Source: Thermoplasmata archaeon (lineage in GTDB: Archaea > Thermoplasmatota > Thermoplasmata > Lutacidiplasmatales > UBA184). Taken from it: DNA of 17,634 nt. Below are positions 1 through 6,724 of this stretch, piece after piece (positions within the stretch are counted from its first letter, which is position 1; every line of letters begins with the position of its first letter). The stretch is taken from the NCBI GenBank assembly GCA_030037695.1, contig JASHQF010000056.1, positions 1 to 17,634 on the forward strand, written 5' to 3'. The notes under the pieces were generated by a model, which worked only from the letters and a program-made list of their open reading frames with translations, did not search any database and was not told the origin of the DNA. A program made the position numbers and the translations under genes.

Positions 1-255
1 GACGGCGACCTCGAGCGACAGGTTGCCCGTGAGGGGACCCAGGGCGACGGCGTCCGACCCCGGGGAGAAGGCCGGCGCGACCTCCGTCATGCCCGCGGGG
101 ATCCCAGGCTCGGTGGCCACGCCACCCCCCAGCCCGACCGCGAGGCTCGCCGCGGGTCCCGCGCCGACGGGGAGCGGGAGGGCGAACGTGGCGGTGAGCG
201 CAAGGAGCGACGCGACGAGCGCGGTCGGGATCCGGAGACGTAGGGACGCGGTCAC
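1..255 (-). CDS. Secreted protein, N-terminal fragment (possible sedolisin propeptide)
   Basis: An open frame of 85 codons starts with GTG at 253-255 and runs off the left edge with no stop. The first ~32 residues form a classic signal peptide: a short basic stretch (RLRIP) followed by a long Ala/Leu hydrophobic core ending near VGAGPAA. The mature start is Gly/Ala-rich and reaches a segment reading SDAVALGPLTGNLSLEVAV, which resembles the first beta strand of an S53 (sedolisin/kumamolisin) activation propeptide. That family link rests on about 20 residues and is inference. The secreted nature is well supported. The gene diverges from the M50 protease gene and probably shares the AT-rich box at 311-320. 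A full sedolisin lies at the other end of the window, so this could be a related peptidase, but no catalytic residue is visible here. Confidence 0.7.
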   Translation of the reverse strand, partial: MTASLRLRIPTALVASLLALTATFALPLPVGAGPAASLAVGLGGGVATEPGIPAGMTEVAPAFSPGSDAVALGPLTGNLSLEVAV

Positions 256-310
256 TTCGAGCGCCGGTCGCGCGGATCGGACCGACGATACCTCACGAAG
301 GGGCCCAGAG

Positions 311-320
311 CCTATAATCC
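311..320. promoter_or_regulatory. Shared TATA-like box between divergent genes
   Basis: CCTATAATCC is the only AT-rich stretch in the 92-base gap between the left secreted-protein gene and the M50 protease gene. Read on the plus strand it lies about 32 bases before the GTG at 348, giving a very short leader. On the minus strand it reads GGATTATAGG and lies about 60 bases before the GTG at 255, implying a leader of roughly 35 bases. Its near-symmetry would allow use in both directions. This is inference from position and composition. Confidence 0.5.
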
Positions 321-347
321 CGACTCGGCGTTCCCCACGGGGCCCGC

Positions 348-1688
348 GTGAACGCCGATCTCGGGTACGCCATCGCGGCGGCGGTCGTGCTCGCCTACCT
401 CCTCCTGCTCCTGGTCCTGCGGCGTTCGGGCCGCGTCGGTCCGGACCGTCCGGTCGCCTTCTTCGGTCCGGCGCTGATGCTGCGGACGCAGCGCGGTCGG
501 GAGCGTCTCGACCGCTGGGGCCGGTTCACCCGGTTCTGGACCCGGGCGGCCGACGTCGGGATCGCGCTGGCGGCGATCGCGATGGGCGTGATCCTGGCCG
601 TGCTCGTCCTCGGGGCGATCGCGTCGTTCCGTCTCACGGCGGCGACCGCCCCCAGCCTCCAGGAGGAGGTCGGTCTGCCCGGGCTCAATCCGATCATCCC
701 GCTCGGCTACGGGGTGATCGCCCTGGTGATCGGGATCGTCCTCCACGAACTGTTCCACGGGATCGTCGCCCGCTCCCAGGGGATCCGCGTCAAGAGCCTC
801 GGCATCCTGTTCTTCGTCGTCCCGATCGGGGCGTTCGTCGAGCAGGACGATGCCGACATGGCGGCCGCCTCCCGACGCCGCCGCGACCGCGTCGCCGCGG
901 CGGGGGTCTTCGCGAACTTCGTGCTCGCGGCCGTGTTCTTCCTCGCCCTCTCGGGCGCCGTGGCGTCGTCCGTCCACCCGAACGCCGCCGGCGTGGCGAT
1001 CGTGGACGTGGAGTCGAACTCCCCCGCGTCGATCGCCACGCCGCAGCCGATCGCGCCCGGCGATATCGTCACCTCCGTCAACGGCACCCTCACGCCGACG
1101 TTGAGCTCGTTCGAGGCGGCGCTCGCCTTGACGCAGCCGAACCAGACGATCTCGGTCGGGGTCTACGCGGCCGGCGCGTCGTTCGTCGATCACGTCACCC
1201 TGGCCGTCAACCCGACGGTCCCGACGCGCGGGTTCCTCGGCGTGGCCGTCCTGTTCCTCACCCCGGCGCAGCTGAAGCAGACCCTCGTCTGGCCCGCCGC
1301 CAACGGCGAGGGGACCGTCGAGGGGACCCTCGACTGGTTCTTCCTGCCCCTCGCGACCGTCGAACCGGTCCAGGGGACGGCCGCCGACTACTTCCACGTC
1401 AGCGGGCCGCTGGGCGCGCTCGGGCCGGAGGCGTTCTGGGTCGGGGCGAACGTCCTGTTCTGGCTGGCGTGGATGAACCTCCTGCTCGGGCTCTCCAACG
1501 CGCTCCCGCTCGTGCCGCTCGACGGCGGCCTCCTGTTCCGCGACTTCGCCAGCTCGATCGCGGCCCGGTTCCGGACCGCGTGGGGGGCCGCCCGGCTCGA
1601 CGAGTTCGGCGGACGGGCCGCGGTCGCCTCGTCGATGATCGTCCTCGTGCTCCTCCTATGGCAGGTCCTGGTGCCCCACTTGCTCTAG
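348..1688 (+). CDS. M50 family site-2-type intramembrane metalloprotease with PDZ domain
   Basis: This is a 446-residue multi-pass membrane protein. The zinc site HELFH (HExxH) is at residues 133-137 within a hydrophobic segment, and the second family motif NALPLVPLDGG at 384-394 supplies the third metal ligand, Asp392. Hydrophobic segments lie near 5-25, 68-95, 117-140, 150-165, 185-207, 362-383 and 428-444. A PDZ-like region (about 205-300) follows the fifth one, as in site-2 proteases that cut membrane-bound regulators after a first cleavage. The substrate cannot be inferred; no anti-sigma factor or similar partner is adjacent. The GTG start sits about 32 bases after a TATA-like box, so the transcript should be almost leaderless. 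Its last 31 bases overlap priL in another frame, suggesting one transcript. All catalytic residues are present. Confidence 0.93.
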   Translation: MNADLGYAIAAAVVLAYLLLLLVLRRSGRVGPDRPVAFFGPALMLRTQRGRERLDRWGRFTRFWTRAADVGIALAAIAMGVILAVLVLGAIASFRLTAATAPSLQEEVGLPGLNPIIPLGYGVIALVIGIVLHELFHGIVARSQGIRVKSLGILFFVVPIGAFVEQDDADMAAASRRRRDRVAAAGVFANFVLAAVFFLALSGAVASSVHPNAAGVAIVDVESNSPASIATPQPIAPGDIVTSVNGTLTPTLSSFEAALALTQPNQTISVGVYAAGASFVDHVTLAVNPTVPTRGFLGVAVLFLTPAQLKQTLVWPAANGEGTVEGTLDWFFLPLATVEPVQGTAADYFHVSGPLGALGPEAFWVGANVLFWLAWMNLLLGLSNALPLVPLDGGLLFRDFASSIAARFRTAWGAARLDEFGGRAAVASSMIVLVLLLWQVLVPHLL

Positions 1689-2866
1689 ACCCCGCCGCGC
1701 TCGCCGGGCGGTACCCGTTCCTCCCCGACGCGGACGCGATCCTCGGGGGCCTCGCGATCACCGTCGGGTCGCTGCTCGAGGATCCGGCGTACGAGGGGGC
1801 GCGTGCGCTCGGACGGGCGCGCGCGCTGCTCGCGGCCGAGCGTCCGCGCGACGCGGGAGGGCTCCAGGAGCTGGCGACGGCCTCCCCCGAGCTCCGGTTG
1901 CTCTCGTTCGTGTTCGCGCGGATCGTGCTGTCGGCGGCGCCGACCCCCGGGGCCCTGCGGCGCTGGGCGGTCGCCGAGGCGAAAGCGAGCCACCGGACCC
2001 TGGCGGTCGCCCCGCCGGCCGAGCTCGAGGAGGTCGCCCGCCGCCTCGGCGTGGAGGTCGGGATCGCCCCGGGCGCCGCCTCGCTCGGCGTCGCGGAGTA
2101 CGTGCGGCTCGCGGCCCCGATCCGAGAAGCGGAGTTCCGCCTCGCCCGCCAGGAGGTCGCTCACGGGAGGGTGACCGTCAGTCCCGTGCGCGCCGCCCGC
2201 CTGCTCCAGGAGGCCGTCCGCCGCAGCCTCGCGGCTCCGTTCCCCCTCCGCCCGGAGGTCGTGGAGCGGGTGCGCGACCGAGAGCGCGAGCTCCTGGCCG
2301 AGCTCGCCGAGCGGGTGCCCTTGCCGGTGGCGCGGGCTCCGGGGGACGCCGGCCTCCTGCGCGAACGGTTCCCACCGTGCATCCGCAAGATGCAGCGGAC
2401 GCTCGAGCGGGGGGAGAACCTCTCGCACGCGGGCCGGTTCTGCCTGGCCGCCTTCCTCCACCGCGCGGGGGCGGACTTCGAGACGATCGTCGACGCCTAC
2501 CGGGGGGCCCCCGACTTCGACGAGTCGGTGACCCGCTACCAGGTCGAGCACATCACCGCGCGGGACGAGGGGCGGGGGTACGAGCCCCCCGAATGCGACA
2601 CGCTGCGCAGCCACGGCCTGTGCGTGCGCGACGGCGACCCGGACGCGGGGAACGATCGGGACCGGCGCCGGGACCCTCTCTGCTACGAGCCGTTCCTACG
2701 GCACCCGCTGCAGTACTATCGGATCCGGGGGGGGACCGTCGCCGGAGAGGAGCGGTCCCCCGGTCCGGGGGATCCCCCGGCCGGGAGCGGGGCCTCCCGC
2801 CGGCGACGGCCGGCCCCGGAGGGCCGGGATCAGCCGGCGGGCGGGGCCGGTCCGAGGGCTCGGTAG
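1658..2866 (+). CDS. priL: DNA primase large subunit PriL
   Basis: This 402-residue protein is the regulatory, iron-sulfur subunit of the archaeal/eukaryotic primase that makes RNA primers with PriS at replication forks. It begins with the typical YPFLPDA motif (19-25). The C-terminal domain has the four cluster cysteines C241, C313, C322 and C342, in the contexts PPCI, PPECDT, HGLC and DPLCYEP, plus the NLSHAGRF (about 254-261) and PDFDESVTRYQVEHI signatures. The conserved core ends at HPLQYY (349-354). A 45-residue tail rich in Gly, Pro, Ser and Arg follows and looks unconserved. The frame is open far upstream, but homology places the start at the ATG at 1658, inside the 3' end of the M50 gene; there is no Shine-Dalgarno site, so translation may be coupled. 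The small subunit PriS is not in the window. The 3' end overlaps the convergent phosphatidyltransferase gene by 37 bases. Confidence 0.95.
   Translation: MAGPGAPLALDPAALAGRYPFLPDADAILGGLAITVGSLLEDPAYEGARALGRARALLAAERPRDAGGLQELATASPELRLLSFVFARIVLSAAPTPGALRRWAVAEAKASHRTLAVAPPAELEEVARRLGVEVGIAPGAASLGVAEYVRLAAPIREAEFRLARQEVAHGRVTVSPVRAARLLQEAVRRSLAAPFPLRPEVVERVRDRERELLAELAERVPLPVARAPGDAGLLRERFPPCIRKMQRTLERGENLSHAGRFCLAAFLHRAGADFETIVDAYRGAPDFDESVTRYQVEHITARDEGRGYEPPECDTLRSHGLCVRDGDPDAGNDRDRRRDPLCYEPFLRHPLQYYRIRGGTVAGEERSPGPGDPPAGSGASRRRRPAPEGRDQPAGGAGPRAR
2736..2809. repeat. Nested inverted repeats in the priL tail
   Basis: Ten-base arms CCGTCGCCGG (2736-2745) and CCGGCGACGG (2800-2809) are exact reverse complements separated by 54 bases. 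Inside lie a 6-bp hairpin TCCCCC/GGGGGA (2756-2761 and 2767-2772) and the overlapping 12-base palindrome GGGGGATCCCCC (2767-2778). All fall in the low-complexity 3' part of priL, just before the convergent overlap with the next gene. They could fold in both transcripts and limit read-through, but no T-rich tract follows and chance pairing is more likely in GC-rich DNA. Confidence 0.45.
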
Positions 2867-3501
2867 GTCCGGAGCGCCCGCGCGATCGCGGTCCACTGGC
2901 CCGCGACGACGAAGTAGACGAACGCGACGTCGAGCACGGTGAACGTGAGCCCCCCCGCATGGAAGCGGGACCACGGCGCGCTCGGCGCCCACGGCCAGGG
3001 GAGCGACCAGTCGAACTCGAGGAACGCGGCCGCGGCGAGGACGATCAACCGGTCGGCGCGCGAGAGGAGGCCCCCGTAGAGCCGGCCCTGCCCGACCGCC
3101 TGGGCCTGCGTGCCCATGTAGCTCGTCAGCAGCAGGCTCGCGAGGGCGAGGAGGGCGACGATCGGCTGGGCGAAGCCGGACGCCGCGAAGCCGAGGACGA
3201 GCGCGAGGTCGGCGTACCGATCGAAGACGTGGTCGAGGAAGTCCCCGCGGGGGTTGGCCCGCCCGGAGCGTCGGGCCACGGCCCCGTCGAGCACATCGAA
3301 CAGACCGGCGGCGACGACCAGGATGGCGACCGGGAGGAACAGCAGCGGGGTCGTCCAGCGGACGAGCGCCGCGACGGCGCCGCCGGCGACCGCCAGCCCC
3401 AGCGCGACCGCGCTGAGCGCGTTCGGGGACCAGGCCGCGAACGGTCGGGCGATCCGCTCCACGTACGGCTCCGCCCAACGGCGGTACCGCTCGAGCACCA
3501 T
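2830..3501 (-). CDS. CDP-alcohol phosphatidyltransferase (archaetidylinositol-phosphate-synthase-like)
   Basis: This 223-residue integral membrane enzyme belongs to the family that transfers a phosphoalcohol onto CDP-activated lipid. The signature D-x2-D-G-x2-A-R-x8-G-x3-D-x3-D is intact: D69, D72, G73, A76-R77, G86, D90 and D94. Hydrophobic segments occur around 28-48, 51-68, 95-125, 147-160 and 183-203. In archaea this family makes polar lipid head groups, often archaetidylinositol phosphate or archaetidylglycerol phosphate; the acceptor cannot be settled from the motif alone. It lies nine bases downstream of the AK6/Fap7-like kinase gene and is probably co-transcribed with it. The ATG at 3501 gives a usual length for the family. 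The C-terminal Ala/Pro tail is encoded antisense to the end of priL. Confidence 0.92.
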   Translation of the reverse strand: MVLERYRRWAEPYVERIARPFAAWSPNALSAVALGLAVAGGAVAALVRWTTPLLFLPVAILVVAAGLFDVLDGAVARRSGRANPRGDFLDHVFDRYADLALVLGFAASGFAQPIVALLALASLLLTSYMGTQAQAVGQGRLYGGLLSRADRLIVLAAAAFLEFDWSLPWPWAPSAPWSRFHAGGLTFTVLDVAFVYFVVAGQWTAIARALRTYRALGPAPPAG

Positions 3502-3510
3502 CGTCGCCCG

Positions 3511-4056
3511 CTACGACGGCCCGTCCAAAAGATGCTCGGTCACCCCGGGCCGGGAGAGCCAGTCGATCCGGCGGTCGCGCGGCCAACGTCGCGAGCGCCA
3601 CCGCGCGAGCACGGTCCGGGCGACCGAGGCGACGCTGCGACCGGACGTGTCGACCTCGGCGACCCGAGTGCGGGCGGCCAGCGCCTCGACGAGGATCGCG
3701 TCGGTCGCTTCGGCGATGAAGTTCGCCTGGCGGTCCGCCCGCGATCCGCGATGCGCGTGGCGAAGCCGCTCGAGGAGCTCCCGAGGCTCGCACCGCAGCA
3801 CGATCGACCCGGCCACGGGGAGCAGGTGCGCGAGGTGCCCGACGACGAGGTCGTACTCGTCCAGGGCCCCCGTCCGACGCAGGGCCCTCCGCAGACGGTC
3901 GAGGTCGACGACGATCGAGCGCCCCCGCCCCCGGGCGGCGCCGAGCCGCTCGGCGAGCCGCCCGACCTCGATCGTACGGAGGCGCGGCGCGAGCTGGCGG
4001 GCGACCGAGCTTTTGCCGGTGCCGGGCGTGCCGGTGAGCGCCAGCGGAGAGGGCAT
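3511..4056 (-). CDS. AK6/Fap7-like adenylate kinase family protein
   Basis: This 181-residue P-loop kinase has Walker A GTPGTGKS at 9-16, the AK6/Fap7-type segment VVGHLAHLLP at 71-80, and a lid/helix region LRCEPRELLERLR (88-99) followed by a degenerate form of the family's ENxxAE motif (ANFIAEATD, about 112-120). Members phosphorylate AMP/CMP and, in archaea and eukaryotes, assist small-subunit ribosome assembly by binding uS11. The cellular role here is family knowledge, not shown by the sequence. The tail from about 150 is Arg/Trp-rich (RWRSRRWPRDRR) and could bind RNA or membrane. It is the first gene of a two-gene unit with the phosphatidyltransferase. A TTTAGA box at 4092-4097, about 38 bases before the ATG, is a plausible promoter. 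Confidence 0.88.
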   Translation of the reverse strand: MPSPLALTGTPGTGKSSVARQLAPRLRTIEVGRLAERLGAARGRGRSIVVDLDRLRRALRRTGALDEYDLVVGHLAHLLPVAGSIVLRCEPRELLERLRHAHRGSRADRQANFIAEATDAILVEALAARTRVAEVDTSGRSVASVARTVLARWRSRRWPRDRRIDWLSRPGVTEHLLDGPS

Positions 4057-4090
4057 CGGAGCGCGGTCCGGGACGACCGAGGCGCCTCCG

Positions 4091-4100
4091 TTCTAAAGGC
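4091..4100 (-). promoter_or_regulatory. Candidate TATA box for the AK6-like kinase gene
   Basis: Minus-strand GCCTTTAGAA is the AT-rich island in the 77-base gap between serine hydroxymethyltransferase and the kinase gene. TTTAGA is centred about 38 bases before the ATG at 4056, implying a leader of about 12 bases. No Shine-Dalgarno sequence lies before that ATG. The rest of the gap shows no further feature. Confidence 0.45.
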
Positions 4101-4133
4101 CCTCGGCGGACCGGGCGCCGCAACGGGCGCGGC

Positions 4134-5366
4134 TTACGCGAAGCGCAGGGATCGGAAGGTACGCCGCCAGGCCCGCACCTCGGGACCCACCCGCTCGCCG
4201 CGCAATCCCCCGGCGGCGAGGAGCGACGCCAAGCGGGCCATCTCCTCCGGGCGCACGCCCAGACGGGTCGCTTCCGCGGTGCCGATGCGCCCGACGAGGT
4301 CGATCAGGAGCCCCTGCCGCTCGAGCTTTCGGGCGAGGGCCCCGGTGCCGAGGCGGTGGCTCGCCTTCAGCGCCGGCCGATCGAGGTGGATCTGATGGGA
4401 CCGCGTCGGCCCGTCCGGCCCGGTGACGATCGGGAGCCCCTCGCGGGCGAGGGCGGTGCCCAGCTCCCGGGCGCTCTGGACGACCGAGCGGGCGTACTCC
4501 CGCCCGCACCGTTCGAGCTCGAGCAGGGTCTGACCGAGGGAGGCGATCCGGTTCCAGTGGGCGTTGTCGAAGACCCGCCAGACGAGCGCCGGGTCGAGCG
4601 TGCGAAACAGGTCCTCGCGATCGGTGACGATGAGGCCGCCTTGCGGGCCCGGGAACGACTTATGGGTGCTCCCGAACAGCACGTCGACCCCCTCCCGGAG
4701 GGGGTCCTGGAACTCCCCTCCCGCGATCAGGCCGAGGACGTGCGACGCATCGTAGACGACGAGCGCGCCGACCTCGTGCGCGGCGTCGACGATCGGGCCG
4801 AGCGGGTACGGGAACAGGAAGAAGCTCTGCCCGAGCACGACGGCGTTCGGCTTCTCGCGGCGGATCGCGGCGGCGGCGATCTCGCCGTCGACCGCATGCC
4901 CCGGGCCGCCCGCCGGGAGTTCCCCGACGGTGAGCCCGAGGACGGACGGCACGAACCCCGGGGCGTACCCATCGTACCCGCCCGCGCCCGGAGGGATCGC
5001 GAGGATGCGGCCCCCCCGCGGCACGAGGGTCGCGAGGACGGAGAGGGCGGCGACGTGGCCCGACAGGGGTCGGACCGTCGCGCACCGGGCGCCGAAGAGG
5101 CGGGCGGCGGAGGCGGTCGCCAGCGCCTCGATCTGGTCGGTGTACCGGGTCCCCGTGTAGCTGTTCTCCAGGGTCTCGCCGTCGAACGTCGTCGGGATCG
5201 GGAGGGTGTAGCGCCCGGCGAGGTCGCTCGCGAGGTACTTGCGGGCGACCGGCGAGACGGCGTTCTCGCTGGGCAGGAGATTGAAGACGGCTCGGCCCCG
5301 CCAGCGGTCGTGCGCCCGGACGAGCCGGGCGAGGCGACGCTCCTCCTCAGCGACCGTCGGGTCCAT
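4134..5366 (-). CDS. glyA: Serine hydroxymethyltransferase
   Basis: This 410-residue PLP enzyme interconverts serine and glycine with transfer of a one-carbon unit to a pterin carrier. Visible signatures are LLPSENAVSP (30-39), the LSGHVAALSVL cofactor loop (101-111), YDASHV (205-210; Asp206 contacts the PLP ring nitrogen) and the Schiff-base motif STHKSFPGPQGG (233-244), with Lys236 as the PLP lysine. Length and motif order fit the short archaeal form. Whether the carrier is tetrahydrofolate or a methanopterin-type pterin cannot be read from the sequence. The ATG at 5364-5366 lies within the last 20 coding bases of csl4, so the gene is translated from the csl4 transcript, possibly coupled. 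No promoter is seen between them. It is the last gene of its unit. Confidence 0.93.
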   Translation of the reverse strand: MDPTVAEEERRLARLVRAHDRWRGRAVFNLLPSENAVSPVARKYLASDLAGRYTLPIPTTFDGETLENSYTGTRYTDQIEALATASAARLFGARCATVRPLSGHVAALSVLATLVPRGGRILAIPPGAGGYDGYAPGFVPSVLGLTVGELPAGGPGHAVDGEIAAAAIRREKPNAVVLGQSFFLFPYPLGPIVDAAHEVGALVVYDASHVLGLIAGGEFQDPLREGVDVLFGSTHKSFPGPQGGLIVTDREDLFRTLDPALVWRVFDNAHWNRIASLGQTLLELERCGREYARSVVQSARELGTALAREGLPIVTGPDGPTRSHQIHLDRPALKASHRLGTGALARKLERQGLLIDLVGRIGTAEATRLGVRPEEMARLASLLAAGGLRGERVGPEVRAWRRTFRSLRFA

Positions 5367-5940
5367 GCGCTCCGGACGGCGGGGGCAGGGGACCCTTCGC
5401 GAACTTACGCTGCTCCCGGTGCCCGCACCGCGGGCAGACCGCCTCCTTCGCCCCGAGCGTCAGGAGGGCGTGGCAGAGCTGGCACCGCGCCGCGACGACG
5501 CCGAGCGGGGCCTGCGCGGTCGAGAGCTTGATGCCGGGATGGGCCTGCAGCACCCGGGCGACGAGCACGTCCCCGACCGCGAACTCGCCGGCGAGGGTCT
5601 CGGTGTAGCCGTCCTTCGCCTTGGAGATGTGGACCGTCCCTTCGGGGGCCCCGGGGACCGCCCGGCGGCTCGTCGAAGTGCCGAGGACGGTGCAGACCGC
5701 CATGGCGGTCTTCAGCTCGTCCACGCGGGCGTAGACGAGATCGCCTTCCTGCACCTCGGGGATCCCGTTGCGGGGCTCGACCCGGACGGTCCGATCGCCG
5801 GGGTCGATCGACGGGGCTCCGAGCAAGGAGGCGTAGATCCGCCCCCCGTACTCGTACGTCCCGCGGCCCGGGAGGAACTCCTCCGCGGCCCCCAGATAAT
5901 CGCCGGGCAGCACCAGCCGGGGGAGCTCGGGGTCGGTCAT
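5347..5940 (-). CDS. csl4: Exosome complex RNA-binding subunit Csl4
   Basis: This 197-residue protein has the three-part Csl4 layout: an N-terminal strand-rich domain beginning LVLPGDYLGAAEEFLPGRGTY (about 9-29), a central S1-type RNA-binding region (about 62-143, from EVQEGDLVYARV to HPGIKLST), and a C-terminal zinc ribbon with C153-x2-C156 and C169-x2-C172. Csl4 caps the archaeal Rrp41/Rrp42 exosome ring and recruits RNA substrates for 3'-end trimming or tailing; the other exosome subunits are not in this window. Its ATG overlaps the upstream methyltransferase stop by four bases (ATGA), and its own end overlaps the SHMT start by 20. The C-terminal Pro/Gly tail after about residue 183 is not part of the zinc ribbon. 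Confidence 0.95.
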   Translation of the reverse strand: MTDPELPRLVLPGDYLGAAEEFLPGRGTYEYGGRIYASLLGAPSIDPGDRTVRVEPRNGIPEVQEGDLVYARVDELKTAMAVCTVLGTSTSRRAVPGAPEGTVHISKAKDGYTETLAGEFAVGDVLVARVLQAHPGIKLSTAQAPLGVVAARCQLCHALLTLGAKEAVCPRCGHREQRKFAKGPLPPPSGAHGPDGR

Positions 5941-6548
5941 CGTGCCTCGTCCGTTCGGATCGCCCAGAGGTCCACGCCGAGCGCGACCCCCCGCCGGGTG
6001 TGGTGCGGGAACGTCCGGGGCAGCACCCAGGGGACCGGGGTCACGTCGAGGACGTGAGCTTTCGCGGCGACCGTTCGTCGCGCTATAAAGGTTCGCGACT
6101 CCTCGAGGGCGAACGCGTAGATCGAGCGCCGCGCGAGGGCGAGCGCGCGATCCCAGAACGGCCGGTCGGCGCGCCGCCGCTGGGCGCCGAACGGGGGGTT
6201 CATCAGGACGAGGTCGACCGGGCCCTGCACCCCACGGACGTCGGCGACCTCGAACCGTGCCTCGACCGCCGCTCGTTGCGCCGCCCCACGCGCCGCCTCG
6301 ACCACCGCGGGGTCGACGTCGATCCCGGTGACCGGCCGGGCCCCGAGCATCGCCGCGCCGATCGCCAGCCGACCGGTCCCGCAGCCGAGATCGACGACGC
6401 TCCGGCCGTCGAGCCCGTCGATCCGTTCCGCCTCGAGCAGGAGGGTCGCCGCCGCCTCGGACGGCGTGACGACCTGCTCGAGCTCCGGGCGCGGGTGGGC
6501 GAACGGGGGGATCCCCTCCAGCCGCGCGATCAGCTCCGCCCGACGCAC
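5937..6548 (-). CDS. METTL5-like N6-adenine rRNA methyltransferase
   Basis: This 203-residue class I SAM-dependent methyltransferase has the SAM-binding motif VVDLGCGTGRLAIGA (51-65), the acidic motif II GIDVDP (75-80) and the catalytic NPPFG (117-121) of N6-adenine methyltransferases. The short N-terminus with LEQVVTPSEAAATLL is typical of METTL5/COG2263 proteins, which in eukaryotes methylate one adenine of small-subunit rRNA. The same substrate in this organism is inference. The GTG at 6548 begins right after a GC-rich inverted repeat (6549-6566). The stop overlaps the csl4 ATG by four bases, linking an RNA-modifying enzyme to the RNA exosome subunit. A trimethyl-type or DNA-specific N6 methyltransferase is less likely because no extra target-recognition domain is present. 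Confidence 0.9.
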   Translation of the reverse strand: MRRAELIARLEGIPPFAHPRPELEQVVTPSEAAATLLLEAERIDGLDGRSVVDLGCGTGRLAIGAAMLGARPVTGIDVDPAVVEAARGAAQRAAVEARFEVADVRGVQGPVDLVLMNPPFGAQRRRADRPFWDRALALARRSIYAFALEESRTFIARRTVAAKAHVLDVTPVPWVLPRTFPHHTRRGVALGVDLWAIRTDEAR

Positions 6549-6566
6549 GGGGGCGGGAACGCCCCC
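6549..6566. repeat. Perfect 7-bp inverted repeat abutting the methyltransferase start
   Basis: GGGGGCG (6549-6555) and CGCCCCC (6560-6566) are exact complements around a four-base loop (GGAA on the plus strand, TTCC on the minus). The repeat touches the GTG start at 6546-6548. It could be a hairpin in the tRNA-Leu trailer if PRC/tRNA transcription reads through, or DNA just upstream of a leaderless start. No T tract supports a terminator. Confidence 0.5.
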
Positions 6567-6570
6567 GAGG

Positions 6571-6580
6571 CGATAGGGTA
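6571..6580 (-). promoter_or_regulatory. Weak TATA-like box for the methyltransferase-csl4-glyA unit
   Basis: Minus-strand TACCCTATCG is the least GC-rich stretch in the 63-base gap between tRNA-Leu and the methyltransferase gene. Its centre is about 27 bases before the GTG at 6548, the spacing expected for leaderless transcription. The match to a consensus TATA box is poor, so transcription from the upstream PRC/tRNA unit is an alternative. Confidence 0.3.
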
Positions 6581-6611
6581 GTCCTTCCGCGGCCCCGCGG
6601 GGGAGGAGGAG

Positions 6612-6718
6612 TGCGGGGAGCCGGATTCGAACCGGCGAACGCCTACGCGACGGGATCTCTTCGGCGGGCGGACCCGCCGTTTAAGTCCCGCGCCGTTGCC
6701 AGGCTTGGCTATCCCCGC
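6612..6718 (-). tRNA. tRNA-Leu (anticodon UAA) with anticodon-loop intron
   Basis: On the minus strand a complete class II tRNA can be folded. The acceptor stem GCGGGGA/TCCCCGC has seven pairs. The D arm has GCC/GGC around AAGCCTGGCAAC, the anticodon stem is CGGGA/TCCCG, the long variable arm pairs CGC/GCG (as in leucine tRNAs), and the T arm GCCGG-TTCGAAT-CCGGC is perfect. The discriminator is A (6612), as expected for Leu, and CCA is not encoded. Anticodon TAA is at 6681-6683. The gene is 107 bases; removing 23 intron bases gives an 84-base mature tRNA with a seven-base loop. It starts six bases after the PRC-barrel stop codon with no T-rich promoter in between, so it is probably cut from a longer transcript. 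It would read UUA (and UUG), codons that are rare in DNA this GC-rich. Confidence 0.93.
6658..6680 (-). other. tRNA-Leu intron (23 bases, splice point uncertain by one base)
   Basis: Requiring a seven-base anticodon loop leaves a 23-base insert. Cutting after anticodon base 36 (6680-6658, given here) leaves loop CTTAAGA with G37, the base usually found in leucine tRNAs. Cutting after base 37 (6679-6657) leaves CTTAAAA. The insert carries its own hairpin CGGCGGG-TCCG-CCCGCCG. Loop bases CTT can pair with intron AAG, leaving bulges AAA and AGA, an approximate bulge-helix-bulge with a three-pair rather than the canonical four-pair central helix. Confidence 0.75.
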
Positions 6719-6724
6719 GCGGAC

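Noticed and set aside
23..1657. Upstream part of the 947-codon frame containing priL
   Set aside because: It is the shifted frame over the M50 protease gene and upstream DNA, Arg/Pro-rich with no family motif; priL proper starts at 1658.
2756..2778. GC hairpin as an intrinsic terminator
   Set aside because: No T-rich run follows on either strand, and archaeal termination relies mainly on T-rich tracts.
2377..4395. 672-codon plus-strand open frame
   Set aside because: It crosses the end of priL and is antisense to two genes with intact catalytic motifs.
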